Of a DNA stretch of 64,000 nucleotides, positions 56,826-64,000 are shown one piece after another. The notes beneath the pieces were generated by a model. It was not told the origin of the DNA, did no database searches, and saw only the letters and a program-made list of their open reading frames with translations. A program made the translations under genes and the position numbers. The stretch spans positions 1,984,001-2,048,000 of the forward strand of contig OY969812.1 in NCBI GenBank assembly GCA_963703335.1, in the 5' to 3' direction. How positions within the stretch are numbered: the first letter of the stretch is position 1; each line of letters begins with the position of its first letter. Source of the DNA: VRUE01 sp963703335. Lineage in GTDB: Bacteria > Actinomycetota > Thermoleophilia > Solirubrobacterales > 70-9.

Positions 56826-57293
56826 GTGAGTCGTCGCGACCAGATCAAGCTGAGCGAGGCCGAGCTGCTGGAGCTGCTTGGCAACGAGCGGATAGCCATC
56901 GTCTCCAGTCTCGGCCCGCGTGGATGGCCCCACTCGATGCCGATGTGGTTCGTGCCGCGCGAGGGGGAGGTCTGGATCTGGACCTACGCCAAATCGCAGA
57001 AGGTCCGCAACCTCGAACGCGATCCGCGCGCGACGGTGCTGGTCGAGACCGGTCACGAGTACAACGAGCTGCGCGGCGCGATGATCGAGGCGGAGGCGGA
57101 GATCCACCGCGACACCGAGGCCGTCCTCGGCTTCGCCGAAGAGCTGACGCTCCGTTACGCCGAGGGCATCTCCGCGGTTGAGGGCGATGCCAAAGCCGCA
57201 CTCGAGGCCCAGGCTCCGAAGCGGGTGGCGATCCACTTCAAGCCGGTACGGGTCGCCACCTGGGATCACCGCAAGCTGGGCGGGACCTACTGA
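56826..57293 (+). CDS. Pyridoxamine 5'-phosphate oxidase-like (possibly F420-dependent) protein
   Basis: A 155-residue split-barrel flavin/F420-binding protein: LLGNERIAIVSSLGPRGWPHSMPMWFV, VWIWTYAKSQKVRNLERDPRATVLVETG. This matches PPOX-class oxidoreductases, of which actinobacterial members often use F420. GTG 56826 is chosen over the longer frame (56775) because a CAGGCT box lies 7 nt before it and the family begins here. It is divergent from the toxin-antitoxin pair. Confidence 0.8.
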   Translation: MSRRDQIKLSEAELLELLGNERIAIVSSLGPRGWPHSMPMWFVPREGEVWIWTYAKSQKVRNLERDPRATVLVETGHEYNELRGAMIEAEAEIHRDTEAVLGFAEELTLRYAEGISAVEGDAKAALEAQAPKRVAIHFKPVRVATWDHRKLGGTY

Positions 57294-57378
57294 CCCGTTA
57301 ACGTCCTGGCGCTACCGACGTCGGCCTGGCGTGTTAGGAAGTGACCTTCATGCGCACCGCCGCCCGTACCGCACGAGT

Positions 57379-58494
57379 TTGAGACCCGTTAAGACCATCG
57401 CGCTTCTGCTGGCGCTCGCCGCCGCCCTGCTTGCGCCTGCCGCGGCGCAGGCGCTGCCTCGCACCTTCTTCGGCATCGTGCCGCAGACGGCGCTGACCGC
57501 CATCGACACCTCCTATATGAAAGCCGGCGGAATCGGCAGCGTGCGTTGGCCGATCAACTGGGCGACTGTCCAGCCCTCGGCGAAGGGCGGCTATGACTGG
57601 AGCAGCGTTGACCCGGCGATCTCGGCGGCGGCACAACGGGGCCTCACCTTCCTGCCCTTCCTCTACGGCGCGCCGCACTGGATCGCAGCTAAGCCGACGA
57701 CGATCCCGGTCGACAGCGGCCGCGCCCGTAAAGCATGGCTTGCCTTCGTCGATGCGGCTGTCGCCCGCTACGGACCGGGCGGAACGTTCTGGGAGGAGCA
57801 CTCGGCCGGGGGGATCGCGGCCAACAACGTGCCGATCATCAGCCGGCCGATGCCGGTTCGCACCTGGCAGGTCTGGAACGAGGCCAACTTCTTCTACTTC
57901 GCCTACCCGGTCTCGCCGAGCCGCTACGCGCGGCTGCTGAAGCTGACCTACACGCAGATCAAGGCCGACGACCCGATCGCCAAAGTCGTCCTCTCCGGCC
58001 TCTTCGGCGATCCAGACGAGGGCGGCAAGCGTGGCATGGACGCGGCGAAGTTCCTCGCCGCGCTCTACCGGGTCCCCGGCATTGAGCGCTACTTCGACGG
58101 CGCCGCCCTGCATCCATACGCCTTTCACGTCGACGACCTCGAAGAACTGACCGAGGACATGCGCGAAGTCATCGTCGACAACCACGATGAAAGCGCCGCC
58201 CTCTACCTCACCGAGATGGGCTGGGGCTCCCAGAACGACCCCAACGTCGTCGCCTTCGAGCAGGGCATCCAAGGCCAAGCTCGCGAACTGCGCAAGGCCT
58301 ACGCCTACCTGATCGCCAACCGCCACGCGCTCAACCTCAGGGGCACCTACTGGTACTCGTGGAAGGACAACCCCGAATACACGGCGTGCTCCTTCTGCGA
58401 CTCGGTCGGCCTCTTCCGCGCCGGCAAGGGGTTCAAGCCCAAGCCCGCCTGGCGCTCCTTCATCGCCCTCACTGGCGGCCGGGGGCGACCCTAG
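57379..58494 (+). CDS. Secreted clan-A glycoside hydrolase-like protein
   Basis: A 371-residue exported TIM-barrel protein related to GH39/GH5-type enzymes. Signal peptide (VKTIALLLALAAALLAPAAAQ), then RWPINWATVQP, the acid/base Glu in TWQVWNEANFFYF (after beta-4) and the nucleophile Glu in LYLTEMGWGSQ (after beta-7), with YWYSWKDNPE near the end. A Cys pair (CSFC) is present. The start is uncertain: TTG 57379 has TACCGC 6 nt upstream; GTG 57331 is the alternative. It may cleave a surface polysaccharide made by the genes that follow. Confidence 0.78.
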   Translation: MRPVKTIALLLALAAALLAPAAAQALPRTFFGIVPQTALTAIDTSYMKAGGIGSVRWPINWATVQPSAKGGYDWSSVDPAISAAAQRGLTFLPFLYGAPHWIAAKPTTIPVDSGRARKAWLAFVDAAVARYGPGGTFWEEHSAGGIAANNVPIISRPMPVRTWQVWNEANFFYFAYPVSPSRYARLLKLTYTQIKADDPIAKVVLSGLFGDPDEGGKRGMDAAKFLAALYRVPGIERYFDGAALHPYAFHVDDLEELTEDMREVIVDNHDESAALYLTEMGWGSQNDPNVVAFEQGIQGQARELRKAYAYLIANRHALNLRGTYWYSWKDNPEYTACSFCDSVGLFRAGKGFKPKPAWRSFIALTGGRGRP

Positions 58495-58523
58495 CTCGAC
58501 CGCTTTCCCGCGGGCCCGATGCA

Positions 58524-58529
58524 TAGACT
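58524..58529 (+). promoter_or_regulatory. Leaderless -10 box of the 58.5-kb membrane protein gene
   Basis: TAGACT 8 nt before GTG 58538. Confidence 0.55.
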
Positions 58530-58537
58530 CGCCAACC

Positions 58538-60274
58538 GTGCGGGAGCCATGGTGGCGTGATGAAGCGGCCGTAGAGCGGCTCGCGTTTGGTGGATTTTTG
58601 CTCGCGGCCGCGGCCGCGAGCATTCTGTTGATCTGGGAGGGCCGCGGCCTGACGCTGACGGTTGACGAGTGGTCGTGGGGCTTCGCGTCGCGGACCAACT
58701 TCGACCTGCACGCCTTCGTCGATCCTCACAACGGCCACTTCGCCGCCGTGCTGGTACTCCTTACCAAGACCTCGCTGCAGCTGTTCGGAGCCGACGCGGC
58801 GCTGCCACTGCGCATCCTCGCCGTCTCCTTTCATGTGGCCGCGGCGAGCTGTCTGTTCCTGCTCATGCGCAAGGCGATCGGGACCGTGGCCGCGGTGGTC
58901 CCGGCGATCCTGGTCTTGTTTCTCGGCGCCGCAAACGACGGGATCATCGGCTCCCACGGGATGTCGGTCACGATCACCGTCGTCGCCGGGCTGGGGGCCT
59001 GGCTCGCGTTGCAGCGGCGCCGGCTCGGTTGGGACGTATTCGCCGCCGCCCTGCTCGTGATCGGCGTGGCCTCGGAGTCGACGGCGATCCCGTTCGTGGT
59101 CGGCGCGGCGGTTCTGCTGGCGCTCGATCGCGATTCGCCCCGCTCGCGGTACTGGATCGTCGTCCTTCCACTCGCGGTCTACGCGCTCTGGTGGCTGGTC
59201 TTCGGACGGGACGCGGAGAGCGACATCGCGATCGCCAACCTGGCGGGACTGCCGTCATTCGCCTTCGATTCGCTGGCGGCGACGCTGGGCTCGATCGCCG
59301 GTGTCTTCACCGTGCCCGGTAGTCGCAGGCAGGGTTTCGATATCACCGCTGGCCAGGCACTCGCGGGCGGCTTCCTGATCGTGCTGCTCGCCCTTGTGGT
59401 CGGACGGCGTTACCGGCCCCGCCTCGCCAGCGCTGTGCCGATGAGCGCGCTCGTCGTCTTCTGGTTGATGATCTCGAGCGTCGCCAGCGCCGACCGGGCG
59501 CCGTTCGCGAGCCGCTACATCTACATCAATGTGATCCTGTTGCTGCTTGTCTTTGCGCAGGAGATCGGCGCCTCACCGCTGCGGCGGCAGGCATCGATCG
59601 CGCTCACGGCGATCTGCGCGTTCGCCCTGCTGCCCAACATCCGTGAGCTCACCTACGCGGGAGACAGCGTGCGGGAACAGGGCGAAATCAATCGCGCGGT
59701 GATGGGCGCCGCCAACCTCGTCTACGGAGAAGCGCCAGCGAAGACCCTGCTCGAGGACCCCGGTGATCTTGTCCCGGGCGAGGTCGGCGACCTCGGCTTT
59801 CCGCTCGAACGGTACGGTGCCTCTGAGCGGCGCTTCGGCACGCCGGCGTACTCTCCAGCCCAAATCGCCGCCGCCGGCCCGGAGGCCCGCGCCGCGGCGG
59901 ACCACTTCCTCTCCCGAGCCCTCGGGATTGACGTCGTCCCCGCCGATGGACTGCCTCGACCGCTGTCGGCCCGAAGCGGAGTGGAGCAGACCGGGGGAGT
60001 GCTGCAGCGCCGTCATGGCTGCCTGCGGTTCGTGCCACTCGCCTCCGGGGCCCAGGTAAGCCTGAATCTACGCCCGGGCGGCCTCTGGATCCGCCCCGGC
60101 GCCGGAGCGACGGTCCCGGTGGGCGTCGAGCGCTTCGACGACTCCTTCGGCGTCGTCCCCGCCCCGATCCTGCCGGGTCGGCCATCACTGCTCGAGCTGC
60201 CAGCCAGCCGGGCGTCCGTCGGCTGGCGCGCGCAGTTCAAGCCGACCCAGCCGCTGATCGTCTGTGCCGCATGA
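58538..60274 (+). CDS. Polytopic membrane protein, GT-C-like (paralogue of 44389-46200)
   Basis: A 578-residue protein with about ten hydrophobic helices and a soluble C-terminal domain. The first loop reads TVDEWSWGFASRT ... VDPHNGHFA, aligning with the DEW/HPQNGH loop of the 44.4-kb protein; the region SRYIYINVILLLLVFAQEI matches SRYVYMGGLLALLLVAEL there. A role in transferring a lipid-linked sugar is likely by fold. It is followed with 11-nt overlap by a GT2 gene of the dolichyl-phosphate-sugar synthase type, which could make its donor. Confidence 0.72.
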   Translation: MREPWWRDEAAVERLAFGGFLLAAAAASILLIWEGRGLTLTVDEWSWGFASRTNFDLHAFVDPHNGHFAAVLVLLTKTSLQLFGADAALPLRILAVSFHVAAASCLFLLMRKAIGTVAAVVPAILVLFLGAANDGIIGSHGMSVTITVVAGLGAWLALQRRRLGWDVFAAALLVIGVASESTAIPFVVGAAVLLALDRDSPRSRYWIVVLPLAVYALWWLVFGRDAESDIAIANLAGLPSFAFDSLAATLGSIAGVFTVPGSRRQGFDITAGQALAGGFLIVLLALVVGRRYRPRLASAVPMSALVVFWLMISSVASADRAPFASRYIYINVILLLLVFAQEIGASPLRRQASIALTAICAFALLPNIRELTYAGDSVREQGEINRAVMGAANLVYGEAPAKTLLEDPGDLVPGEVGDLGFPLERYGASERRFGTPAYSPAQIAAAGPEARAAADHFLSRALGIDVVPADGLPRPLSARSGVEQTGGVLQRRHGCLRFVPLASGAQVSLNLRPGGLWIRPGAGATVPVGVERFDDSFGVVPAPILPGRPSLLELPASRASVGWRAQFKPTQPLIVCAA

Positions 60275-61010
60275 GGGCCGGGCACCCGTCTTGACGTCGC
60301 TTTCGCTCGTAGTTCCCGCCTATAACGAGGAGGCCCGCCTGCCGGCGCTGCTCGACACCCTGGCGACGAGCGCACAGGCCGCGGTCGAGGCCGCAGGTAT
60401 GGAACTGCTCGAGACCCTGATCGTCGACGACGGCAGCACCGATCGCACTCGCGAGATTCTCGCCAGCGCGAGCCAGCCGGGGCTGCGGCCGGTGCTGAAC
60501 AGGACCGAGAACCGCGGCAAGGGCGCCTCCGTGGCCGAGGGCGTTCGCCCGGCCCGCGGCGACTACATCCTGATCGCCGACGTCGATCTCTCGACGCCGC
60601 TGGAGGAGCTGGGCAAGCTGAGCGCCGCGGTGCACTCGGGGGCCGACGTGGCGATCGGCTCGAGGGCGGTGCCCGGCGCGGTCGTGGAGCGGGGCCCCGC
60701 TCACCGCAAGCTGACCGGCAAGGCCTTTGCAGTGACCGTGCGCCTGCTCACCGGCCTCGCTGTCCGCGACACCCAGAACGGGTTCAAGCTGCTGCGCGCC
60801 GATGTGGCAAAGGAGCTTTTCTCCGCGCAGCTGTGCCCCGGCTTCGCCTTCGACATCGAGCTGCTGATCCGGGCGCGGCAGGCCGGCTTGCGCATCGTCG
60901 AGGTGCCGGTGCTCTATGTGCACGATCCGCGCTCGCGCGTTCGCGTTGGTTCGGACAGCCTGCGGATGCTGCGCGAAGTCGCCCTGCTCAGGCGCCGCCT
61001 CGGGCTTTAA
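60264..61010 (+). CDS. GT2 polyprenyl-phosphate glycosyltransferase (DPG-synthase-like)
   Basis: A 248-residue GT-A enzyme: SLVVPAYNEEARLPALL, LIVDDGSTDRTREIL, NRGKGASVAEGV, and the DxD in ILIADVDLSTP, then DTQNGFKLLRAD and FDIELLIRA. The motif set (GKGASV, DVDLSTP, TQNGFK) is that of dolichyl-phosphate beta-glucosyltransferases. There is no C-terminal membrane segment. GTG 60264 overlaps the preceding gene. It likely makes polyprenyl-phosphate sugar for the membrane transferase before it. Confidence 0.87.
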   Translation: MPHEGRAPVLTSLSLVVPAYNEEARLPALLDTLATSAQAAVEAAGMELLETLIVDDGSTDRTREILASASQPGLRPVLNRTENRGKGASVAEGVRPARGDYILIADVDLSTPLEELGKLSAAVHSGADVAIGSRAVPGAVVERGPAHRKLTGKAFAVTVRLLTGLAVRDTQNGFKLLRADVAKELFSAQLCPGFAFDIELLIRARQAGLRIVEVPVLYVHDPRSRVRVGSDSLRMLREVALLRRRLGL

Positions 61011-61795
61011 CGACCGAGGCGCTGCCCCGCGCGCCAGGTGCCCTGCGGTCGCCGTGAGGGGGTGCCGTCCCGGCGGTAGTCGCCGCGACTGAGGTGGTCC
61101 TCGAGGAAGACGTAGAGGACGATGAAGAGATAGCGGCTGCCCATCTCGTTGAGCGAGAGCTTGGAGACGCCGGCCTTGCGGTTGGTCCAGGAGATCGGCA
61201 CGATGCCGTAGCTGTAGCCGCGGACCACCGCCTTCAGCGGCAGCTCGACGGTGAGGTTGAAGTGGTGCGAGAGGAAGGGCTGGACGTTCTCGATCACCTC
61301 ACGGCGGTAGGCCTTGAAGGCGTTCGTCGTGTCGTTGTAGCCGTGGCGGAAGAGGAGGCGGATGCCGAAGTTGACGATCCGGTTCATGATCAGCTTCGAG
61401 CGCGGGTAGTCGACCACGTTGGAGCCGTGGACGAAGCGAGAGCCGAAGGCGCACTCATAGCCCTCTTCGAGCAGGCGCTGGTAGGAGACCAGGTCCGCGG
61501 GGCTGTCCGAGCCGTCGGCCATCACGATCGCGACCGCATCGCCCTCGAACGCCTCGAGACCGGCACGAACGGCGAAGCCGAAGCCGTTGCGGTAGGGGGA
61601 GGGAAGGCAGCGCACCTGCGGGTGCTGAGCGGCGATTGCTTCCACCACGGTAGCGGTGCCGTCGCTGCTCGAATCGTCGACAACGATCACCTCGTGCTCG
61701 ATCCCCTCCCGCGAGAGGGTCGAGACGAGTCCTTCGACGGTCTCCGCGACCGTCTCCTCCTCGTTGTGAGCGGGGATTACTACGGAGAGCTTCAT
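61007..61795 (-). CDS. GT2 glycosyltransferase (DPM1-like)
   Basis: A 262-residue GT-A enzyme: KLSVVIPAHNEEETVAETVEGL, VIVVDDSSSDGTATVV, RNGFGFAVRAGLE, VMADGSDSPADL (DxD equivalent), and TNAFKAYRREVIENV. It resembles dolichyl-phosphate mannose synthases lacking membrane helices. Its start overlaps the stop of the epimerase gene (ATGA), so both belong to the minus-strand sugar operon. The 3' end overlaps the convergent GT2 by 4 nt. Confidence 0.87.
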   Translation of the reverse strand: MKLSVVIPAHNEEETVAETVEGLVSTLSREGIEHEVIVVDDSSSDGTATVVEAIAAQHPQVRCLPSPYRNGFGFAVRAGLEAFEGDAVAIVMADGSDSPADLVSYQRLLEEGYECAFGSRFVHGSNVVDYPRSKLIMNRIVNFGIRLLFRHGYNDTTNAFKAYRREVIENVQPFLSHHFNLTVELPLKAVVRGYSYGIVPISWTNRKAGVSKLSLNEMGSRYLFIVLYVFLEDHLSRGDYRRDGTPSRRPQGTWRAGQRLGR

Positions 61796-62865
61796 GCGGG
61801 GGCGGAGGCCCAGCGCTCGGCGTTGGCTTCGTAGATCTCGCGCAGGATCGTCTCCAAGTCGCGGCGCGGCCGCCAGCCACCGTACTCAGAGCCGAACTCG
61901 TCGAGGTCGCTGATCCACCAGCGATGGTCGCCGATCCGAGCCTCACCGCTCATCTCCCAATTCAGCTCGCGCCCGGCGATCCGCTCGCAGATCTCGATCG
62001 CCTCGAGCATCGAGCAGGCGTTCTCGCGGCCGCCGCCGATGTTGAAGACCGCCGCCGCACGCGGCTTCCCATGGAAGAGCAGGAAGGCGTCGACCAGGTC
62101 GGCGCTGTGGACGTTGTCGCGCACCTGCTTGCCCTCGTAGCCGAAGACGGTGTACGGGTCGCCGGTCACCGTGCACTTCATCAGGTAGGCGAGGAAGCCG
62201 TGCAGCTGGGCGCCGGCGTGGTTGGGGCCGGTGAGGCAGCCGGCGCGGAAGCAGACCGTGGGCATGTCGAAGTAGCGACCGTACTCCTGGACGAGCAGGT
62301 CGGCCGCCGCCTTCGAGGCGCCGAAGAGGGAATGCAGGGTCAGGTCGATCGACATCGTCGTGTCGACGCCGCCGAACCAGCGATGGTCTTCGGGAAGCTC
62401 CAGGCGGCTCTCCAACTCTTCCAGGGGCAGTCGGTTGGGGGTGTCGCCGTAGACCTTGTTGGTTGAGGTGAAGACGAACGTCGCCGTCGGGCAGTGCTTG
62501 CGAGTCGCCTCGAGCAGGTTGAGGGTGCCGTTTGCGTTGATCCCGAAGTCCGCCTGAGGGTCGCTTGCTGCCCAATCGTGGGAGGGCTGAGCGGCGGTGT
62601 GGACGATCAGCTCGATCTCACCGCCGTCGGCGGCAAAGACCCGCTCAATCCCCTCGCTGTCGCGGATATCGAGGTCGACGGTGCGGAATTGCGAGAGCTC
62701 GCGGTTGAGGCGCTCGGTGACGTGCGCGGTTGAGGCCTCCGGGCCGAAGAGCACGGCGCGAGTGTCGTTCTCGATCCCGATCACGTCGTAACCGGCCTCG
62801 ACCAAGCGGGCAGCTGACTCGGAGCCGATCAGTCCACCCGATCCTGTGACTATCGCCTTGGGCAT
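61792..62865 (-). CDS. CDP-paratose 2-epimerase-like NAD-dependent epimerase
   Basis: A 357-residue extended SDR: NAD-binding IVTGSGGLIGSESAARL, FTSTNKVYGDTPNRLPL, catalytic Tyr replaced by the HSLFGASKAAADLLVQEYGR segment (F in place of Y, as in CDP-tyvelose epimerases), CFRAGCLTGPNHAGAQLHGFL and YEGKQVRDNVHS. These match CDP-paratose 2-epimerase closely. It acts in dideoxyhexose or related nucleotide-sugar synthesis; the precise sugar is inference. It is followed by a GT2 with coupled start. Confidence 0.85.
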   Translation of the reverse strand: MPKAIVTGSGGLIGSESAARLVEAGYDVIGIENDTRAVLFGPEASTAHVTERLNRELSQFRTVDLDIRDSEGIERVFAADGGEIELIVHTAAQPSHDWAASDPQADFGINANGTLNLLEATRKHCPTATFVFTSTNKVYGDTPNRLPLEELESRLELPEDHRWFGGVDTTMSIDLTLHSLFGASKAAADLLVQEYGRYFDMPTVCFRAGCLTGPNHAGAQLHGFLAYLMKCTVTGDPYTVFGYEGKQVRDNVHSADLVDAFLLFHGKPRAAAVFNIGGGRENACSMLEAIEICERIAGRELNWEMSGEARIGDHRWWISDLDEFGSEYGGWRPRRDLETILREIYEANAERWASAPA

Positions 62866-62886
62866 TGCTCTATCTGTCCCCTTCCA

Positions 62887-63954
62887 CTATCGCTGGAAAC
62901 CGAGTGCGGCTCGCAATGAGTCCTCGCGTGCAGCCGACCAGTCAAGCAGGTCGGCGAGGACATCGCGCGGGCCACGCCGCGGCCGCCACTCGGTCATCGA
63001 GTGCAACCGCGAGCAGTCGCTGAGGTAGACCGGAACGTCGCCGGGACGGGTCTCCGCCTCGGTCCCAATTGGCACCTCGTTGCCGGTCAGCTCGCGACAA
63101 AGCGCGGTCGTCTCCAGCAGCGAGAGACTGCACTCGCGGCCGCCGCCAACGTTGGCCGTGACGCCGCTCCAGCTCTCCGGGGCGGCGAGCTGCAGATCGA
63201 CCAGATCGACCAGATCGTCGATGTGGAGGAGGTCGCGCACCTGCTTGCCGGAGCCGCCATAACCGATGTAGGAGAGGGGCCGCCCGAACTTGTGGCTGAG
63301 CAGCCACCAGGAGAAGACCCCCTGGTCGACCTTGCCCATCTGCCAGGGCCCAGCGACGACGCCGCAGCGGTTGGTCACCGCGTGCAGCCCGAAAGCGTCG
63401 GCGTACTCTTCGATCAACAGCTCGGCGGCGAGCTTGGTCGCGCCGTAGAGCGTGCGGGCGCCGGCCATCGGGAAGCCCTCGGAGATGCCCCGCTCGCTGG
63501 CGCCGGGGACCGGCTGCTCAGCGCTCAGCTCGAAGCGGTCGGCGGTCTCCTCCAGGCCCAACTCGAGTTGCGGCGCCACCGGGTAGACGCGGCTGGTCGA
63601 GAGAAAGACCAGAAACGCCCCTTGGGCACGGGCGAGCTCAAGGCAGTTGAAGGCGCCGACCAGATTCGTTTGGACCGAGTAGGAGGTGTCGGCGAAGCCG
63701 GCCAGCACCGAGGGCTCCGCCGAACACTCGACCATCGCGTCGAAATCGCCGGCGGCGGCCAGGTCAGTCGGCTCGCGTACGTCGCCGTGCACGAACTCGG
63801 CGCCTGCCTCGCGCAGCCGCGACAGGTTGAGCTCCGAGCCGCGCCGCATCAGGTTGTCGAGGACGACGATCTCCCAGTCTCCGTGCCGCGCTGCCAGCTC
63901 GACCGCGAGGTTGCCGCCGACGAAGCCAGCACCGCCTGTGACGAGGACCCGCAT
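62887..63954 (-). CDS. NAD-dependent sugar epimerase/dehydratase
   Basis: A 355-residue extended SDR: VLVTGGAGFVGGNLAVEL, FLSTSRVYPVAPQ, catalytic Tyr/Lys in RTLYGATKLAAELLIEEY, TNRCGVVAGPWQMGK, YGGSGKQVRDLLHIDDL. It shares the C-GxxxGPxQ and GKQVRDLLH features of the CDP-paratose-2-epimerase group but keeps the standard YxxxK. It lies 21 nt upstream of the second epimerase in the same operon. Confidence 0.82.
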   Translation of the reverse strand: MRVLVTGGAGFVGGNLAVELAARHGDWEIVVLDNLMRRGSELNLSRLREAGAEFVHGDVREPTDLAAAGDFDAMVECSAEPSVLAGFADTSYSVQTNLVGAFNCLELARAQGAFLVFLSTSRVYPVAPQLELGLEETADRFELSAEQPVPGASERGISEGFPMAGARTLYGATKLAAELLIEEYADAFGLHAVTNRCGVVAGPWQMGKVDQGVFSWWLLSHKFGRPLSYIGYGGSGKQVRDLLHIDDLVDLVDLQLAAPESWSGVTANVGGGRECSLSLLETTALCRELTGNEVPIGTEAETRPGDVPVYLSDCSRLHSMTEWRPRRGPRDVLADLLDWSAAREDSLRAALGFQR

Positions 63955-63958
63955 CCGA

Positions 63959-64000
63959 TCAGATCAGGACTTCGCGGTCGATCACCAAGCGATGAACCTG
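63959..64000 (-). CDS. Possible 3' end of an upstream operon gene (partial)
   Basis: One minus-strand frame runs from the window edge to a TGA at 63959-63961, giving VHRLVIDREVLI as the last residues, 4 nt before the next gene's start. The tight spacing fits the operon, but 13 codons are too few to name a product. Confidence 0.35.
   Translation of the reverse strand, partial: QVHRLVIDREVLI

Overview
The window is about two-thirds G+C, gene-dense DNA of an actinobacterial type. The best guess is a member of Thermoleophilia (Solirubrobacterales-like), and this is inference. It rests on a mycothiol-type arsenate reductase, a natural PafB-PafC fusion, a Tat-exported ferritin-like pair next to a SigK/RskA-type ECF sigma and anti-sigma pair, secreted beta-propeller proteins with a Lys-rich C-terminal module, and many leaderless start codons. 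I see no complete mobile element, no CRISPR array and no rRNA. One tRNA (Phe, GAA) is present.

Layout. 1-2955: assimilatory sulfate reduction (siroheme sulfite/nitrite reductase end, cysH, sat, cysC), with sat split by a frameshift. 3.1-6.7 kb: secreted NHL propeller (also frameshifted), PHP phosphoesterase, Fic protein behind a repeated operator. 6.7-15.6 kb: biotin-dependent carboxylase alpha chain, sulfatase, HAD hydrolase, sucCD, a secreted unknown, an aminotransferase. 15.6-19.1 kb: two ferritin-like proteins, ECF sigma, anti-sigma and a DtxR-type regulator. 19.1-23 kb: RmlC-like epimerase, glycosyltransferase, and a HAD phosphatase and delta-60 propeller whose divergent start codons overlap. 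23-28.5 kb: unusual dihydropteroate synthase homologue, MrfA-like helicase, LOG protein, methyltransferase, GH15-like hydrolase. 28.6-37.5 kb: tRNA-Phe, a two-gene mini-operon with a 59-codon first gene, a structured leader and a 2632-residue secreted multidomain protein ending in six exact-length 89-residue repeats.

37.6-44.3 kb: M15 peptidase, SRPBCC-like protein, SDR, FAH-family enzyme, cupredoxin, an arsenic operon (arsR-aquaporin-arsC) divergent from a crcB pair with one palindromic operator between them, and a YhaM-like nuclease. 44.4-50.6 kb: two large membrane proteins, a small membrane protein and fused PafBC. 50.7-58.5 kb: MBL hydrolase, penicillin acylase, DUF1906 protein, DJ-1 protein, a VapBC-like pair, a PPOX-family protein and a clan-A glycosidase-like protein. 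58.5-64 kb: surface-glycan genes (GT-C-like membrane protein, two GT2 enzymes, two CDP-paratose-2-epimerase-like enzymes).

Two genome-wide habits stand out. First, at least fifteen genes have a TANNNT box 6-10 nt before the start codon and no Shine-Dalgarno sequence, implying leaderless mRNAs. Second, many gene junctions carry long, perfect inverted repeats without a T tract; two of them are copies of one 47-nt element with compensatory changes in the stem. Three genes appear frameshifted and two more lack a canonical start codon, so indel or base errors in the assembly must be considered alongside real pseudogenisation.
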